IMG/VR virus record: IMGVR_UViG_3300021379_000425
Coordinates: 21,253-85,252 of that record
Direction: 5' to 3' (one strand)
DNA: 64,000 bases
From: a virus
Made by a program: the position numbers and the translations under genes
In this document: positions 39,240 through 47,781 of the stretch, piece after piece
Layout of the letters: each line of letters begins with the position of its first letter
Position numbering within the stretch: the stretch's first letter is position 1
Notes under the pieces: model-generated
Told to the model about the DNA's origin: nothing
Databases searched by the model: none
What the model saw: only the letters and a program-made list of their open reading frames with translations

Positions 39240-39815
39240 ATGAGGACAATGGATGAAATCAATCACTCGGAAGCAGAAATAAGACTACTGGGGCTGATAC
39301 TTACTCAGTCTGCATTGGTTGGATTAGCAATCGGAGTATTCGACTCGGACATATGGTTGAATAACGATGATGCGTTGGTAAACGGCTTTACATATGCAAT
39401 GGCCGCTTTCTTTATACAAGGAATAGCATATTATTTCTTTAAGATGTTCTTTGAACAGAACATGCAAGAAAGAGTCAAGATGCAGAATATTGAGAGACAA
39501 AGACAAAGCAGATTCAAGAATATGCAAAGCACATTTGATAATCGTAGAGCAGAAATGGAGTTAAGAATGCAAGAAGCACAACTAGAGGCTGAATTGCGCT
39601 GGATGGAGTCCAACCCCGGTAAAATGCCTCCTTCATGGGGTGTACAAGGTGGTTCACCTTCACTGATAAATCAGTATGAAAATAAATTAATTACAAATCC
39701 TCCTACACATCAAGCAGAAATAAAACAGCCAATTAATCTAGGAATAAAAGATGAAGAGGAAGAAGTACCTCTAAAGAAGGATGGAACACCGGATAAGAGA
39801 TACAAAACCGAGTGA
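39240..39815 (+). CDS. Membrane protein with coiled coil, 191 residues
   Basis: Two hydrophobic helices (LLGLILTQSALVGLAIGVF, GFTYAMAAFFIQGIAYYFF), then a long charged coiled coil (about 80-125, MQERVKMQNIERQRQSRFK) and an acidic tail with KKDGTPDKRYK, a short motif seen at the ends of many phage proteins. A membrane-anchored scaffold facing the cytoplasm is likely. TATA-like CTTTATGATG is at 39211-39220. It may begin at 39249 (second ATG after GAGGACA). Confidence 0.65.
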   Translation: MRTMDEINHSEAEIRLLGLILTQSALVGLAIGVFDSDIWLNNDDALVNGFTYAMAAFFIQGIAYYFFKMFFEQNMQERVKMQNIERQRQSRFKNMQSTFDNRRAEMELRMQEAQLEAELRWMESNPGKMPPSWGVQGGSPSLINQYENKLITNPPTHQAEIKQPINLGIKDEEEEVPLKKDGTPDKRYKTE

Positions 39816-39820
39816 TGTAA

Positions 39821-40081
39821 ATGGGTCGCATATTCAAAACCCCTTCCGATGACTCTACGGAGGCAACGCTTAGGGCTATGCATACCCAAAATACTCTTGA
39901 CACATATTACGAAAAAAGTTTAGGATGGATTAGAACCGTAATAATAGGGTTTATCGCAGTATTGATAACAAGTTTTTATGAATTACAAACAGGAAATTCC
40001 GTATGGGAGGGTACAGTAGAATGGTTTTACGGCAAGGTGGAAAATTTAGCGAATTTCTTATTCGGGTGGTTGTATGGTTGA
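39821..40081 (+). CDS. Small membrane protein, 86 residues
   Basis: One clear transmembrane helix (WIRTVIIGFIAVLITSFYE) and a hydrophobic aromatic C-terminus (ENLANFLFGWLYG). Five bases after the previous gene; its end overlaps the GTPase gene by 8 bases, so it is translationally coupled to it. Confidence 0.65.
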   Translation: MGRIFKTPSDDSTEATLRAMHTQNTLDTYYEKSLGWIRTVIIGFIAVLITSFYELQTGNSVWEGTVEWFYGKVENLANFLFGWLYG

Positions 40082-40790
40082 ACCAGCAGGTACGGCACTT
40101 GTTGGTGCGATGGTTTGGGGAAAAGCGGTCTTCAATTCATACAGGCCACGCAAGGTCGGCATTTACGGCGCAGGACTAGTTGGTAAAACTACACTTGACC
40201 GCTTTATGACAACTCCGGGTGAAATGGAAGAGATTGATGAAGAAGATAGAACAACACACCTAAAATTACTGGGTAAATTTCTCTTACCTAAACCGACAAG
40301 AAAAAGAGTAGCATGGAAAGGAGAAAAGAGAGTAGTCTTTTCATCCGATATAGGTGGACAAGAGAGATTTTGGAATCTATGGATAGATGATATGGTATCA
40401 AGACAAGTAGAGGCTGTTGTCTATGTATTTGATGATAGAGCAGTAAAAGGCGGTGATGATGCATTACAACAGATTGCTGGGTTCAAATATCTAGTAGACG
40501 CAATAGTGTACAAGCAGTATCGTTATCGTAGTTTGAAAAGTAAAATTAAAGGAAAAAGATATTCTCCAAAACTGATTATGTTAGTTGCTAACAAAGCGGA
40601 TAGGTTCTTTGACGAGACTGCCGCAATGCTTTGGGGGCAAGACAGAATAGGAGAACACAAGATATTCGACCCGTTTAGAGATGATTTGATTAGGCTACAA
40701 AAGAACGGTATACCTACAAGAAAATCTTTCATGGCTACAAGAATAGGGTGGAATGTTGAAAATACAATGGTAAGTCTTTTGACAACATAG
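40074..40790 (+). CDS. Arf/Ras-like small GTPase, 238 residues
   Basis: G1 loop GIYGAGLVGKTT (Lys38, Thr39), G3 SSDIGGQERFW (Asp92, Gly94, Gly95, Gln96), followed by the Arf-like W, and G4 MLVANKAD (Asn173, Lys174, Asp176). A switch I threonine may be in DRTTHLK. The D-x-GGQ form is typical of Arf, Sar and Galpha rather than translation GTPases. The N-terminal 20 residues (AGTALVGAMVWGKAVF) are hydrophobic and could insert into membrane as in Arf. An insertion at 145-165 is Lys-rich. It probably switches an assembly or membrane process with the two membrane proteins upstream. Confidence 0.75.
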   Translation: MVEPAGTALVGAMVWGKAVFNSYRPRKVGIYGAGLVGKTTLDRFMTTPGEMEEIDEEDRTTHLKLLGKFLLPKPTRKRVAWKGEKRVVFSSDIGGQERFWNLWIDDMVSRQVEAVVYVFDDRAVKGGDDALQQIAGFKYLVDAIVYKQYRYRSLKSKIKGKRYSPKLIMLVANKADRFFDETAAMLWGQDRIGEHKIFDPFRDDLIRLQKNGIPTRKSFMATRIGWNVENTMVSLLTT

Positions 40791-40799
40791 GTGAGATAT

Positions 40800-40967
40800 A
40801 TGGATAAAACGAAAATAGTATCAGTTGGTAAGGCAAGCAATAGCGTAAGAACTGTCATACCGATGTGGGTTGCTAAAATGTTAGAGATAGAAGTAGGCGA
40901 TAAGGTAACTTGGCAGATAGTAAAAACTGACAATGGCTATGCGGCAAGAATAGAGGTGGTAGAATGA
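40800..40967 (+). CDS. AbrB/MazE-type swapped-hairpin DNA-binding protein, 55 residues
   Basis: The frame MDKTKIVSVGKASNSVRTVI followed by PMWVAKMLEIEVGDKV matches the AbrB/SpoVT/MazE fold: two strands, a turn with VPxxVxxxLxIxxGD-like spacing, and a closing hairpin. Starts ten bases after the GTPase stop behind GGTGAGA and overlaps the next ATG. It may regulate this transcript or bind the nearby array B. Confidence 0.75.
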   Translation: MDKTKIVSVGKASNSVRTVIPMWVAKMLEIEVGDKVTWQIVKTDNGYAARIEVVE

Positions 40968-41887
40968 ATCAAGGATATAATTTAGCAGAAGTAAACACAG
41001 CGCATTTGTACGCTTTGAGTCAACAGGGTAACAATATGCTTTCTCATCAAGCCCTTAGTGACCAAGCATTAGCGCAAACAGCAATGCAAGAAATAGGTAC
41101 TGAACAGAATTTACAAGTTCCTAAAGTAAATTTCTACCCAAGTAGACATCCCGACCCTCATAAGGCTAGAAGAAAAGACATCAAACAGGCTTACAAACTT
41201 CTTATGCCTTCAAAACGAAACTTTTTCAATCCGGCAAGAATGTTCTTAGGTCGTAAACATAGATACAACAAGCAAACAAATGTTTGTGTTGTTGATGGAT
41301 GCGATTGTGCTACTTTAATCAAATATGATAACTTGTATGATAAAATTAAAGATGAAGAAACTGGAAAATCTCTTTGGGAATTATACTGGCAAAATCCAGT
41401 AACAGGTGAAGATGAAGCGTTTATTGCGAAAGAAAAAGTCACAAATGGTAGAAAAATGAGAGGTACATATTGCCCCGAACATTTACATCTCTATCATTTG
41501 CTATGTAAGTGGGAAGCAGAAGAAGAGAAAATTCGTGAAGCAAACCCAAGAAGATTGCGTGACCATGTGAGAAAAGGAGTTAGTGTTGTTACTGTACCAG
41601 TATCGACTATCAAAAGAAAAGACCCCACTCCTAAATTCTTAGAAAAGTACGAAGGATTCTTTGCTGAACTAGAAAAAGACTCTAAGAGGACAAAAGGTAT
41701 CAACATTCTGCATTATCAAAACCCTCAAAATGGAATGAATGATGTCACTATGATTGTTTTTGACCTTAGAATATTCCAGCAAGAACTAGCAATGATGAAC
41801 CAACCGACCCCTGCATTTCAACAAATGATGAATGGGCAAGTTAATATCCAAGCCCCTGCTGAGGAAGTACCACTGATGGGTGAGTAA
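40964..41887 (+). CDS. Unknown late protein, 307 residues
   Basis: Has a Gln/Asn/Ala-rich N-terminus and a central basic domain with a possible zinc site (CVVDGCDCATL, then YCPEHLHLYHLLC). The C-terminal part has a strand (DVTMIVFDLRIFQQE) and a disordered tail. No enzyme motif. Starts by overlap with the AbrB-type gene. Likely virion or assembly protein by position. Confidence 0.55.
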   Translation: MNQGYNLAEVNTAHLYALSQQGNNMLSHQALSDQALAQTAMQEIGTEQNLQVPKVNFYPSRHPDPHKARRKDIKQAYKLLMPSKRNFFNPARMFLGRKHRYNKQTNVCVVDGCDCATLIKYDNLYDKIKDEETGKSLWELYWQNPVTGEDEAFIAKEKVTNGRKMRGTYCPEHLHLYHLLCKWEAEEEKIREANPRRLRDHVRKGVSVVTVPVSTIKRKDPTPKFLEKYEGFFAELEKDSKRTKGINILHYQNPQNGMNDVTMIVFDLRIFQQELAMMNQPTPAFQQMMNGQVNIQAPAEEVPLMGE

Positions 41888-41888
41888 C

Positions 41889-42476
41889 ATGCTCGGACTC
41901 GGAAATAATAATCAACAACCAATGAATAACGGTATGCTTAATTTAGGTGTACAAACACAAACACAACCTGTACCGGGTCAATTCCCCGGTATGGTGCAAC
42001 AACAACAGTTTGGACAACAAATGTATCAACAACCAGCACCTCCTAGTGAAATGGAAATGCAGATTCTTTTGTTGAGAGGTATAGTTCCTGTTGACAGGTT
42101 TATCGCAAGTAATCAAATGGCTACACTAGTACAACTAATCAACAATGTGGTTAGTCTAAGTGTTCTTGAGGTTATGAAGAACGCAGTATTCATTGAAGAC
42201 GAAGAGGCTGGCGGATTAAAACTAGATATTACTAAACTACCAAGTCATCTTCAAACAATGAGTGCTGAGAACATCAAGGCTGAGTTTGCTACAATGCAAG
42301 GCACTGCACAAGGTAACATTCAACAGGCTGAGATGACACAGCAACAAATAGCGCAAATGGCTCAACAATCTGCAATGAGTGGTGCAATGCAACGCTTGAT
42401 GCAAGATGAAAGTCTAATGGATAAGGCTGGTGAAACCGCTGGCAAGTTCATGGGCAACTTCTTAGGCACGAGATGA
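41889..42476 (+). CDS. Gln-rich late protein, 195 residues
   Basis: The N-terminus is a Gln/Pro/Asn low-complexity region (GQFPGMVQQQQFGQQMYQQ). The middle is helical and amphipathic (LVQLINNVVSLSVLEVMKN), with more Gln repeats and a Met-rich C-terminal helix. Start at 41889 follows GGTGAG. Probably a structural or assembly protein. Confidence 0.55.
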   Translation: MLGLGNNNQQPMNNGMLNLGVQTQTQPVPGQFPGMVQQQQFGQQMYQQPAPPSEMEMQILLLRGIVPVDRFIASNQMATLVQLINNVVSLSVLEVMKNAVFIEDEEAGGLKLDITKLPSHLQTMSAENIKAEFATMQGTAQGNIQQAEMTQQQIAQMAQQSAMSGAMQRLMQDESLMDKAGETAGKFMGNFLGTR

Positions 42477-42480
42477 TAAT

Positions 42481-42723
42481 ATGGATGAAAGGAGATACAT
42501 GCCAAGTGGAGTGGCGGCTTCAACGCTAGATGTTTTGAACCCTACAAGAAGCGTTACTGTTGATATGATAATGGTACAGTTCTTGTCTGCCATACTTACA
42601 ATTCTTGTAATCATATTATTCAAAGGTCAAACTTTAGGTTCTTCTACTGCATCTTACTTGATGCTCGCTATGATAGCATCAATTATTATGCTCTCAACAG
42701 TATATGCTAGAATAACCAAATAG
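42481..42723 (+). CDS. Two-helix membrane protein, 80 residues
   Basis: Helices FLSAILTILVIILF and YLMLAMIASIIMLSTVYA joined by a Gly/Ser-rich turn, with charged ends on the same side. The size and topology fit a holin-like or membrane scaffold protein; no proof of lysis function. Confidence 0.6.
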   Translation: MDERRYMPSGVAASTLDVLNPTRSVTVDMIMVQFLSAILTILVIILFKGQTLGSSTASYLMLAMIASIIMLSTVYARITK

Positions 42724-42963
42724 TCACCATTTGTTTAACGGGCAATTAGAGTTGAACAGATTTGTTTTAGCATTAATAAAACATCCACATTCAAGACAAC
42801 GGTTGTTTCTTCTACTTGGGCATGTTTGACAAATTCTGCGTCTTTCATCTTTGAGTATAGCGGGTGCAAATCGACCCTTAGCCGTGTCACTGATAGCCAT
42901 TTTCAAACTATCAATTGATTCTTTTGTGAGAGGCACTTTTGCTATTCTCTTTCCCTTCCACAT
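42724..42963 (-). CDS. Small zinc-binding protein, 79 residues
   Basis: A C-terminal zinc module RRICQTCPSRR, CLECGCFI and CPLNKW, as in a phage small-protein family with CP...KW ends, after a basic N-terminal part. Convergent with the gene at 42481-42723 (stops adjacent), and divergent from 43023. Confidence 0.6.
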   Translation of the reverse strand: MWKGKRIAKVPLTKESIDSLKMAISDTAKGRFAPAILKDERRRICQTCPSRRNNRCLECGCFINAKTNLFNSNCPLNKW

Positions 42964-42978
42964 GATTTGCCCAGCACC

Positions 42979-42986
42979 TATTTAAC
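42979..42986. promoter_or_regulatory. TATA box in a divergent gap
   Basis: TATTTAAC at 42979-42986 lies in the 59-base gap between the divergent genes at 42963 and 43023. The spacing suits a plus-strand start near 43010 with a short leader. A second TTTAAC lies at 43011. Confidence 0.45.
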
Positions 42987-43022
42987 CATAATCGTTTTGA
43001 ATAACCATTGTTTAACCATGCT

Positions 43023-43700
43023 ATGGGCGGAGAGCGTGTTGTAAAACGCTCATGTGCATTTTGCACACATGAAGACCGTGACAAACTTGAGGAACAACTG
43101 CTTCAAGGTTACATTTCTCCAAAGCAACTGGACAAAGATATGGGTTGGAGAACAAACACCACTGACCGTCATTTTCGCAATCACATGGGCGAGTATCACA
43201 TGGCTTCAAACACAAGTTGTGCGCTTTGTACTACACCACTGAGAGCAGATTACGAGAGAATCTATTTTGAGGATGGAAGTAATATAGAAAGGATTGCCAG
43301 TGAATTAGAAATAAGTGAGGATAATGTATATCATCACATGAAGCACCACTTCCAACCGTTAGTGCAAAAGTCTGCGGCAGTGGAAGTAGCATTAGTCGCT
43401 GGGCAAGAAATAAACCTATTGAGGTCAAACGCTGAAAAATTAAACTACAAACTGAGCGAACTGCTTGACGAAGGCACTGTTCATGAAGATGGATTCGTAA
43501 GAGATGCTGTTGCCTTGCACAAGGAAGTTAGAGAAACTGTCAAAGACTTGCTACGCTTCCAAGACCAATGGGGTGCGAAGGCTGAGGGTCAACAAGTCAA
43601 TCAAACCTTCAACATTCTACAAGTTGAACTGGGTAAAGAAAGCCCCGAAACTTGGTCTAGGATAAAGAATCAATTAATGGAAAATATGGGGGTTGAATAA
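43023..43700 (+). CDS. Tandem CxxC-HTH protein, terminase small subunit candidate
   Basis: 225 residues with two copies of one unit: CAFCTHEDRDKLEEQLLQG…TTDRHFRNHM and CALCTTPLRADYERIYFED…EDNVYHHMKHH. Each has a CxxC, an HTH and a His/His end that can complete a zinc site. A long helical tail follows. The second HTH (IERIASELEISEDNVYHH) is clearly DNA-binding. Its place before the terminase cluster suits a terminase small subunit; a regulator is the alternative. Starts at the ATG at 43023. Confidence 0.6.
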   Translation: MGGERVVKRSCAFCTHEDRDKLEEQLLQGYISPKQLDKDMGWRTNTTDRHFRNHMGEYHMASNTSCALCTTPLRADYERIYFEDGSNIERIASELEISEDNVYHHMKHHFQPLVQKSAAVEVALVAGQEINLLRSNAEKLNYKLSELLDEGTVHEDGFVRDAVALHKEVRETVKDLLRFQDQWGAKAEGQQVNQTFNILQVELGKESPETWSRIKNQLMENMGVE

Positions 43701-45757
43701 TGCCAATGATGGGAAGAGGTTCGGACACTCGTATGTACTCGCCCCGTAGCGAGTCCGACAAGATGTATTCATCGGCTAATGAAGACGAGAGTAAGTATAA
43801 TCCTGCGTCACCCGAATACAATGAGGAAAAGCGTGAGGAAAAGAAACGCAAAGAAGAAGAGCGCAAGGAAAGCCGTTCCAAAATAAAACATATCAAAATT
43901 CGTGCATCACAAGGTCTTGGTGAAGAAACCAAAGAAGAAGGGCTTGATGATGGCAACAAGCGTGATGATGAGCGTGAAATGGCTCTTCAAGGTGGTCCTG
44001 CCGGAAGTAGAGGTACACTACTTGACCTCGCTACTGGGGCGAAGAGTGGAACTGGAAGTGCAATGAGTCCGGGTCTACCTATTGCTATGAGCGAACCAAT
44101 GACTGACGCTTGGAGTGACTTGTTAAAGTCTAAGAAAATATCTCCGGGTATTGGCGCAGATGAGTCCGATGCTTTAGAAGAGAGAATGAGAAGGGCTGGC
44201 GAAAAAGTTGGAAGAGATTTCTCTCATTTAGGACAAAGGAGAGTAGAAACAGGTAGAAGTAAGCGTGGAGAAGTAAGTAGAAATTTTAAAACATCAACTG
44301 GTGGCACTGGTAAACTATACACAGGTCCAAGAAATAATCGTGCGTATAGAAGAGAACTGGCTGAAAAGCAAAAAGAGTTAGAGGAAGAAAGAAGAAAGAC
44401 AGAAGATTTCATAAATCGAACCAAAATACACCCCGGAGAGGAAAATTTTAGACCGGATAAAATGATTAACACTGATTCTATATCTAATTTACACGAATCG
44501 GGTTTAATTGAACCGCAAGATGTAGCAAGAGATACTGATAGAGGTGGCTATGCAAGAATAGAAATGGATGGCGACAAACCTGTTTCTACTGGTGTTGCAC
44601 CATCGGAATTTAACGACCTTAGAGGTGCGATGTCTATTGAAGAGGCTTTTGATAGAGCCGAAAGAGGTATACCAGTTATTGAAGTAAATCCCGAACACCC
44701 TGATATGGCAGATGTAGGGGATATAGAATCCGATATGACTGGTACATACATACCCGAATCGCCTAAGATGCAATTTGGTTTTCGTGAAAATCCTTACTTG
44801 AGAAATACTAAAACTGGTAATTTTGCTAGAGTAGATGCAACGCCTTCATTCCGTGGTATTCCGTTCAATGAAAATACATATTTCACAGCGAGTGAGCCAA
44901 TGGATAATGCATGGAGTAGTTTGTTAAAGAGAGAAACACCAAAGACAATTGCATCTCGAAGAAGAAGAGAAGCAAGACAACAATTCCGACCAAGCACAGG
45001 ACAATTCAAGACACCTCCGGGCGGTATGACACCGGAGGGTTCCACAATGCGAAGATTCAAAGCCCGTATGCGTGGTATCAAGGGTGGAAAGAAAACAGGT
45101 TTGATGAAACCTCACCTTTCTGTCGAGATGTCACACAGGGGTATTCAAACGAAGCAACCGTTGAGTAAAGACCCACAAAAGTACACACAATACAAAGGAC
45201 AATCCGAGGCAAGAAAGATTCTCGGTGGTGCAAGAACTGTATATTCTCCACATGCAAGATACGGTGCTAGGTCGAACATAGCAGGACCAACTGGTGCTGG
45301 AAGATTAAGCGGTGTCTTACCTTCTCAAAGAGGACAAATGACAAGACCTTCTCTAAGACAAATGGGTATAAGAAGACCAAGAATGCCTAGAGTAATGAGG
45401 CCACCAATGCCTCCACAACCAATGATGCCACAAATGCAATCATCTGTACCAAGTATGCCAGCACCTATCATGGCGAGCGAAGAAAGAGCGCACAGTGAAC
45501 TTCTAAAGGCAAACTTCGCAAGAAGAATGGAGTTGCTTGAATTGATGAGAAGGCTCATTCGTGCAAAAGAAAAGGAAGCAAAAATCAAGAAGAACATCAA
45601 AGGAACTGATGAAGCACTAGTACCCGGACACCCTGTTGGAGTAAGGGCAACTGATGATGAAGACCCCGATGGACCTACTGAAAACACAGAAACAGATGCA
45701 AAGTTGTTCGGTCTTGACCCTGCTCATATTGTATCACGCAGGGGGCATATGGGATGA
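43700..45757 (+). CDS. Virion protein candidate with two EPMD tags, 685 residues
   Basis: Highly charged, with a Glu/Lys/Arg coil near 40-60 (EEKREEKKRKEEERKESRSK). Tags occur at 132 (SEPMTDAWSDLLKS) and 399 (SEPMDNAWSSLLKR). The C-terminal third is Arg/Pro/Met-rich (MRPPMPPQPMMPQM) and ends with Asp/Glu. Mostly disordered, DNA-binding composition. Likely an internal or scaffold protein; the two tags divide it into three parts of about 130, 270 and 285 residues. Confidence 0.6.
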   Translation: MPMMGRGSDTRMYSPRSESDKMYSSANEDESKYNPASPEYNEEKREEKKRKEEERKESRSKIKHIKIRASQGLGEETKEEGLDDGNKRDDEREMALQGGPAGSRGTLLDLATGAKSGTGSAMSPGLPIAMSEPMTDAWSDLLKSKKISPGIGADESDALEERMRRAGEKVGRDFSHLGQRRVETGRSKRGEVSRNFKTSTGGTGKLYTGPRNNRAYRRELAEKQKELEEERRKTEDFINRTKIHPGEENFRPDKMINTDSISNLHESGLIEPQDVARDTDRGGYARIEMDGDKPVSTGVAPSEFNDLRGAMSIEEAFDRAERGIPVIEVNPEHPDMADVGDIESDMTGTYIPESPKMQFGFRENPYLRNTKTGNFARVDATPSFRGIPFNENTYFTASEPMDNAWSSLLKRETPKTIASRRRREARQQFRPSTGQFKTPPGGMTPEGSTMRRFKARMRGIKGGKKTGLMKPHLSVEMSHRGIQTKQPLSKDPQKYTQYKGQSEARKILGGARTVYSPHARYGARSNIAGPTGAGRLSGVLPSQRGQMTRPSLRQMGIRRPRMPRVMRPPMPPQPMMPQMQSSVPSMPAPIMASEERAHSELLKANFARRMELLELMRRLIRAKEKEAKIKKNIKGTDEALVPGHPVGVRATDDEDPDGPTENTETDAKLFGLDPAHIVSRRGHMG

Positions 45758-47781
45758 AGGTAAGAGTCATCAAGGCGGAAGGTGTACTCGCTTACCTACA
45801 AGATGGTCCTGTTTATCTTAGAAATCCACCAGTTAATGCACTAAGAGCAGAAGGACAGCCGGATGTACCACCATTTGCTCACGATGGACAAGGTAATGTC
45901 TTAGACGGTGAATACAAAGTAGGACCTCATGGAGAGCAAGTGTTTGATGCCGGGTTCGCTCATCACAGACACGGTATAGATTCGGTGGCTCACCATCTTG
46001 GAGAATTTTTGAAAAATAGAGGTTCAAGGGTCAATCCAGTTGATGTAATTAATCATGCTATTGAAGAGTTCAATGATAATCACACAGATGGCGATACACA
46101 TGCATTAGATAATTTTGATTCTCCACAGTGGAGAAAAACGAATGCGAATGTTTTGCCGGGCGGTGATTCTGCATATAATAAAGAAACTAACGCATTTACC
46201 CACACAAGACCTACAAGAACAAACGCTGGTAAAAAGATTACTAACTATACAAATAAAAATTATCAAACTAATCAATTCGGTAGATTCGTAGAATCATATG
46301 CTATTCCTTTCCATGCTGAATTATTGAGAGCGTTAGTAGATATGGGATTCTCAAGAAACGAACTAATGCAAAGTAATCTAAACTTCTTGAAATATCCTTA
46401 TCTTCCAGTAGAAAAAACTGTTCACTCCCTTGACCCCGATAACGAGATTGGTAAAGTTATAAGATTACACAAACCTATTGGTGACTCCACAGTAACAGAT
46501 GAGGCTAGAAGACAATCTCCTACTGATTACTTTGGTGATACTACACCAGTATTCACATACAATACTCTTCATCATTTACCCGACATATTCTTCCATCCCG
46601 ATTTGAAAGAGTCACTAGGTAAAAAGGGTAAAGTACACTCTTGGGACCACAAAGGAGGACTGTACGCACAGGCTGAATCAATTATTAATCAAGCATTAGA
46701 AAGAGGTGTAGAACACATACCTAATGTTGAAGTTACAATCAATGAAGGCACAATGGGCAATCCACAAATGATTACTAGACCACTTAGAGAAATACTAACT
46801 ACACCGGATTTGAAGCGAAGTCTTATCCAAGACATGTCGCATGTACCTGCTATGATGTATCTTTTTGGTAGGAGTAATCAAGGTAATTTCAAGAAACTAG
46901 AAAACTACATGACGCAGAAATTTGGTGGTGAAGAAGACGGTTTATCCTACGAACACCATCTAGGTTATTTCAAAGCCGGTGAAAAGGGTGGAAAGGGTAT
47001 GCACTCTTCCGCAAGAAGAATCATGGCATTGGCTAGAAAGTCCGGTGTCGGAGAGGCTGAGGACAGGAGTAAATTTGGTGAACACACAATTACGCCCGAT
47101 GAACTTCGTGCGGCTGATATGTATTCTAATGAAAATCTAATGGGTCAAGTTGATAGATTCCGAAATGTATTGGAAGCACTAGCAGACCACCAATCTAATG
47201 CAAGAGGATTAGAACCTAGAATGGTATTAGGAGATATTCCTACATCGCCTCTAATTGCTCCGAATGTTGGTAATTTTCCGGCAGTTAACCCCGAAACAGG
47301 GCAATTAGAAACAGGACTTGAACCACATATGGAAGAGTTCCTACATCACCCGCATGAATATGCGCCTACATCAGCATACGACCCTAGTATGTCTGCTCCA
47401 CAACAGAATGTCCTAGCAGGTCAGTTGCCTCCAATTGTCGGTTCTCCAACCTCCGGCGAGTCACTTCCTCAACCTCCTGTTAGGACACCTCAACCTCCTA
47501 TGGGTGCTATGCCAACATCGTACCCACACACAGCAAGACAACAGTTCCAGCAACTAAGACCACAGTTTGCTGGTCTTGACCCAAGACAGTTTAGACAAGT
47601 ATTGGATATTGCTGGTTCAAGAAGAGCAGGTGCGCCTATAACTGATGACCCACTCTCTCCTGTTGAGATGAGAGCGCAACAAGCATTGGCTGACCCAGCG
47701 CAAACATTACTTCCATTCTTTAACAAGAGCAATCCAATCGGCGGTGCTTTTGACCTACTGAAAAGGAGGGGCATATTATGA
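45754..47781 (+). CDS. Large late protein with C-terminal LLK peptide, 675 residues
   Basis: His- and Asn-rich N-terminal half (HHRHGIDSVAHHLGEFL). A helical middle part follows (VPAMMYLFGRSNQGNFKKLE), then a Pro/Gln-rich linker, and the end NPIGGAFDLLKRRGIL resembles the tag. No enzyme motif. Starts by ATGA overlap. A structural role is inferred from position between tagged proteins and terminase. Confidence 0.6.
   Translation: MKVRVIKAEGVLAYLQDGPVYLRNPPVNALRAEGQPDVPPFAHDGQGNVLDGEYKVGPHGEQVFDAGFAHHRHGIDSVAHHLGEFLKNRGSRVNPVDVINHAIEEFNDNHTDGDTHALDNFDSPQWRKTNANVLPGGDSAYNKETNAFTHTRPTRTNAGKKITNYTNKNYQTNQFGRFVESYAIPFHAELLRALVDMGFSRNELMQSNLNFLKYPYLPVEKTVHSLDPDNEIGKVIRLHKPIGDSTVTDEARRQSPTDYFGDTTPVFTYNTLHHLPDIFFHPDLKESLGKKGKVHSWDHKGGLYAQAESIINQALERGVEHIPNVEVTINEGTMGNPQMITRPLREILTTPDLKRSLIQDMSHVPAMMYLFGRSNQGNFKKLENYMTQKFGGEEDGLSYEHHLGYFKAGEKGGKGMHSSARRIMALARKSGVGEAEDRSKFGEHTITPDELRAADMYSNENLMGQVDRFRNVLEALADHQSNARGLEPRMVLGDIPTSPLIAPNVGNFPAVNPETGQLETGLEPHMEEFLHHPHEYAPTSAYDPSMSAPQQNVLAGQLPPIVGSPTSGESLPQPPVRTPQPPMGAMPTSYPHTARQQFQQLRPQFAGLDPRQFRQVLDIAGSRRAGAPITDDPLSPVEMRAQQALADPAQTLLPFFNKSNPIGGAFDLLKRRGIL

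Noticed and set aside
42481-42723. Definite holin call for the two-helix protein
   Set aside because: Only topology supports it; no lysis enzyme lies nearby and archaeal host envelopes differ, so it is described only as a membrane protein.
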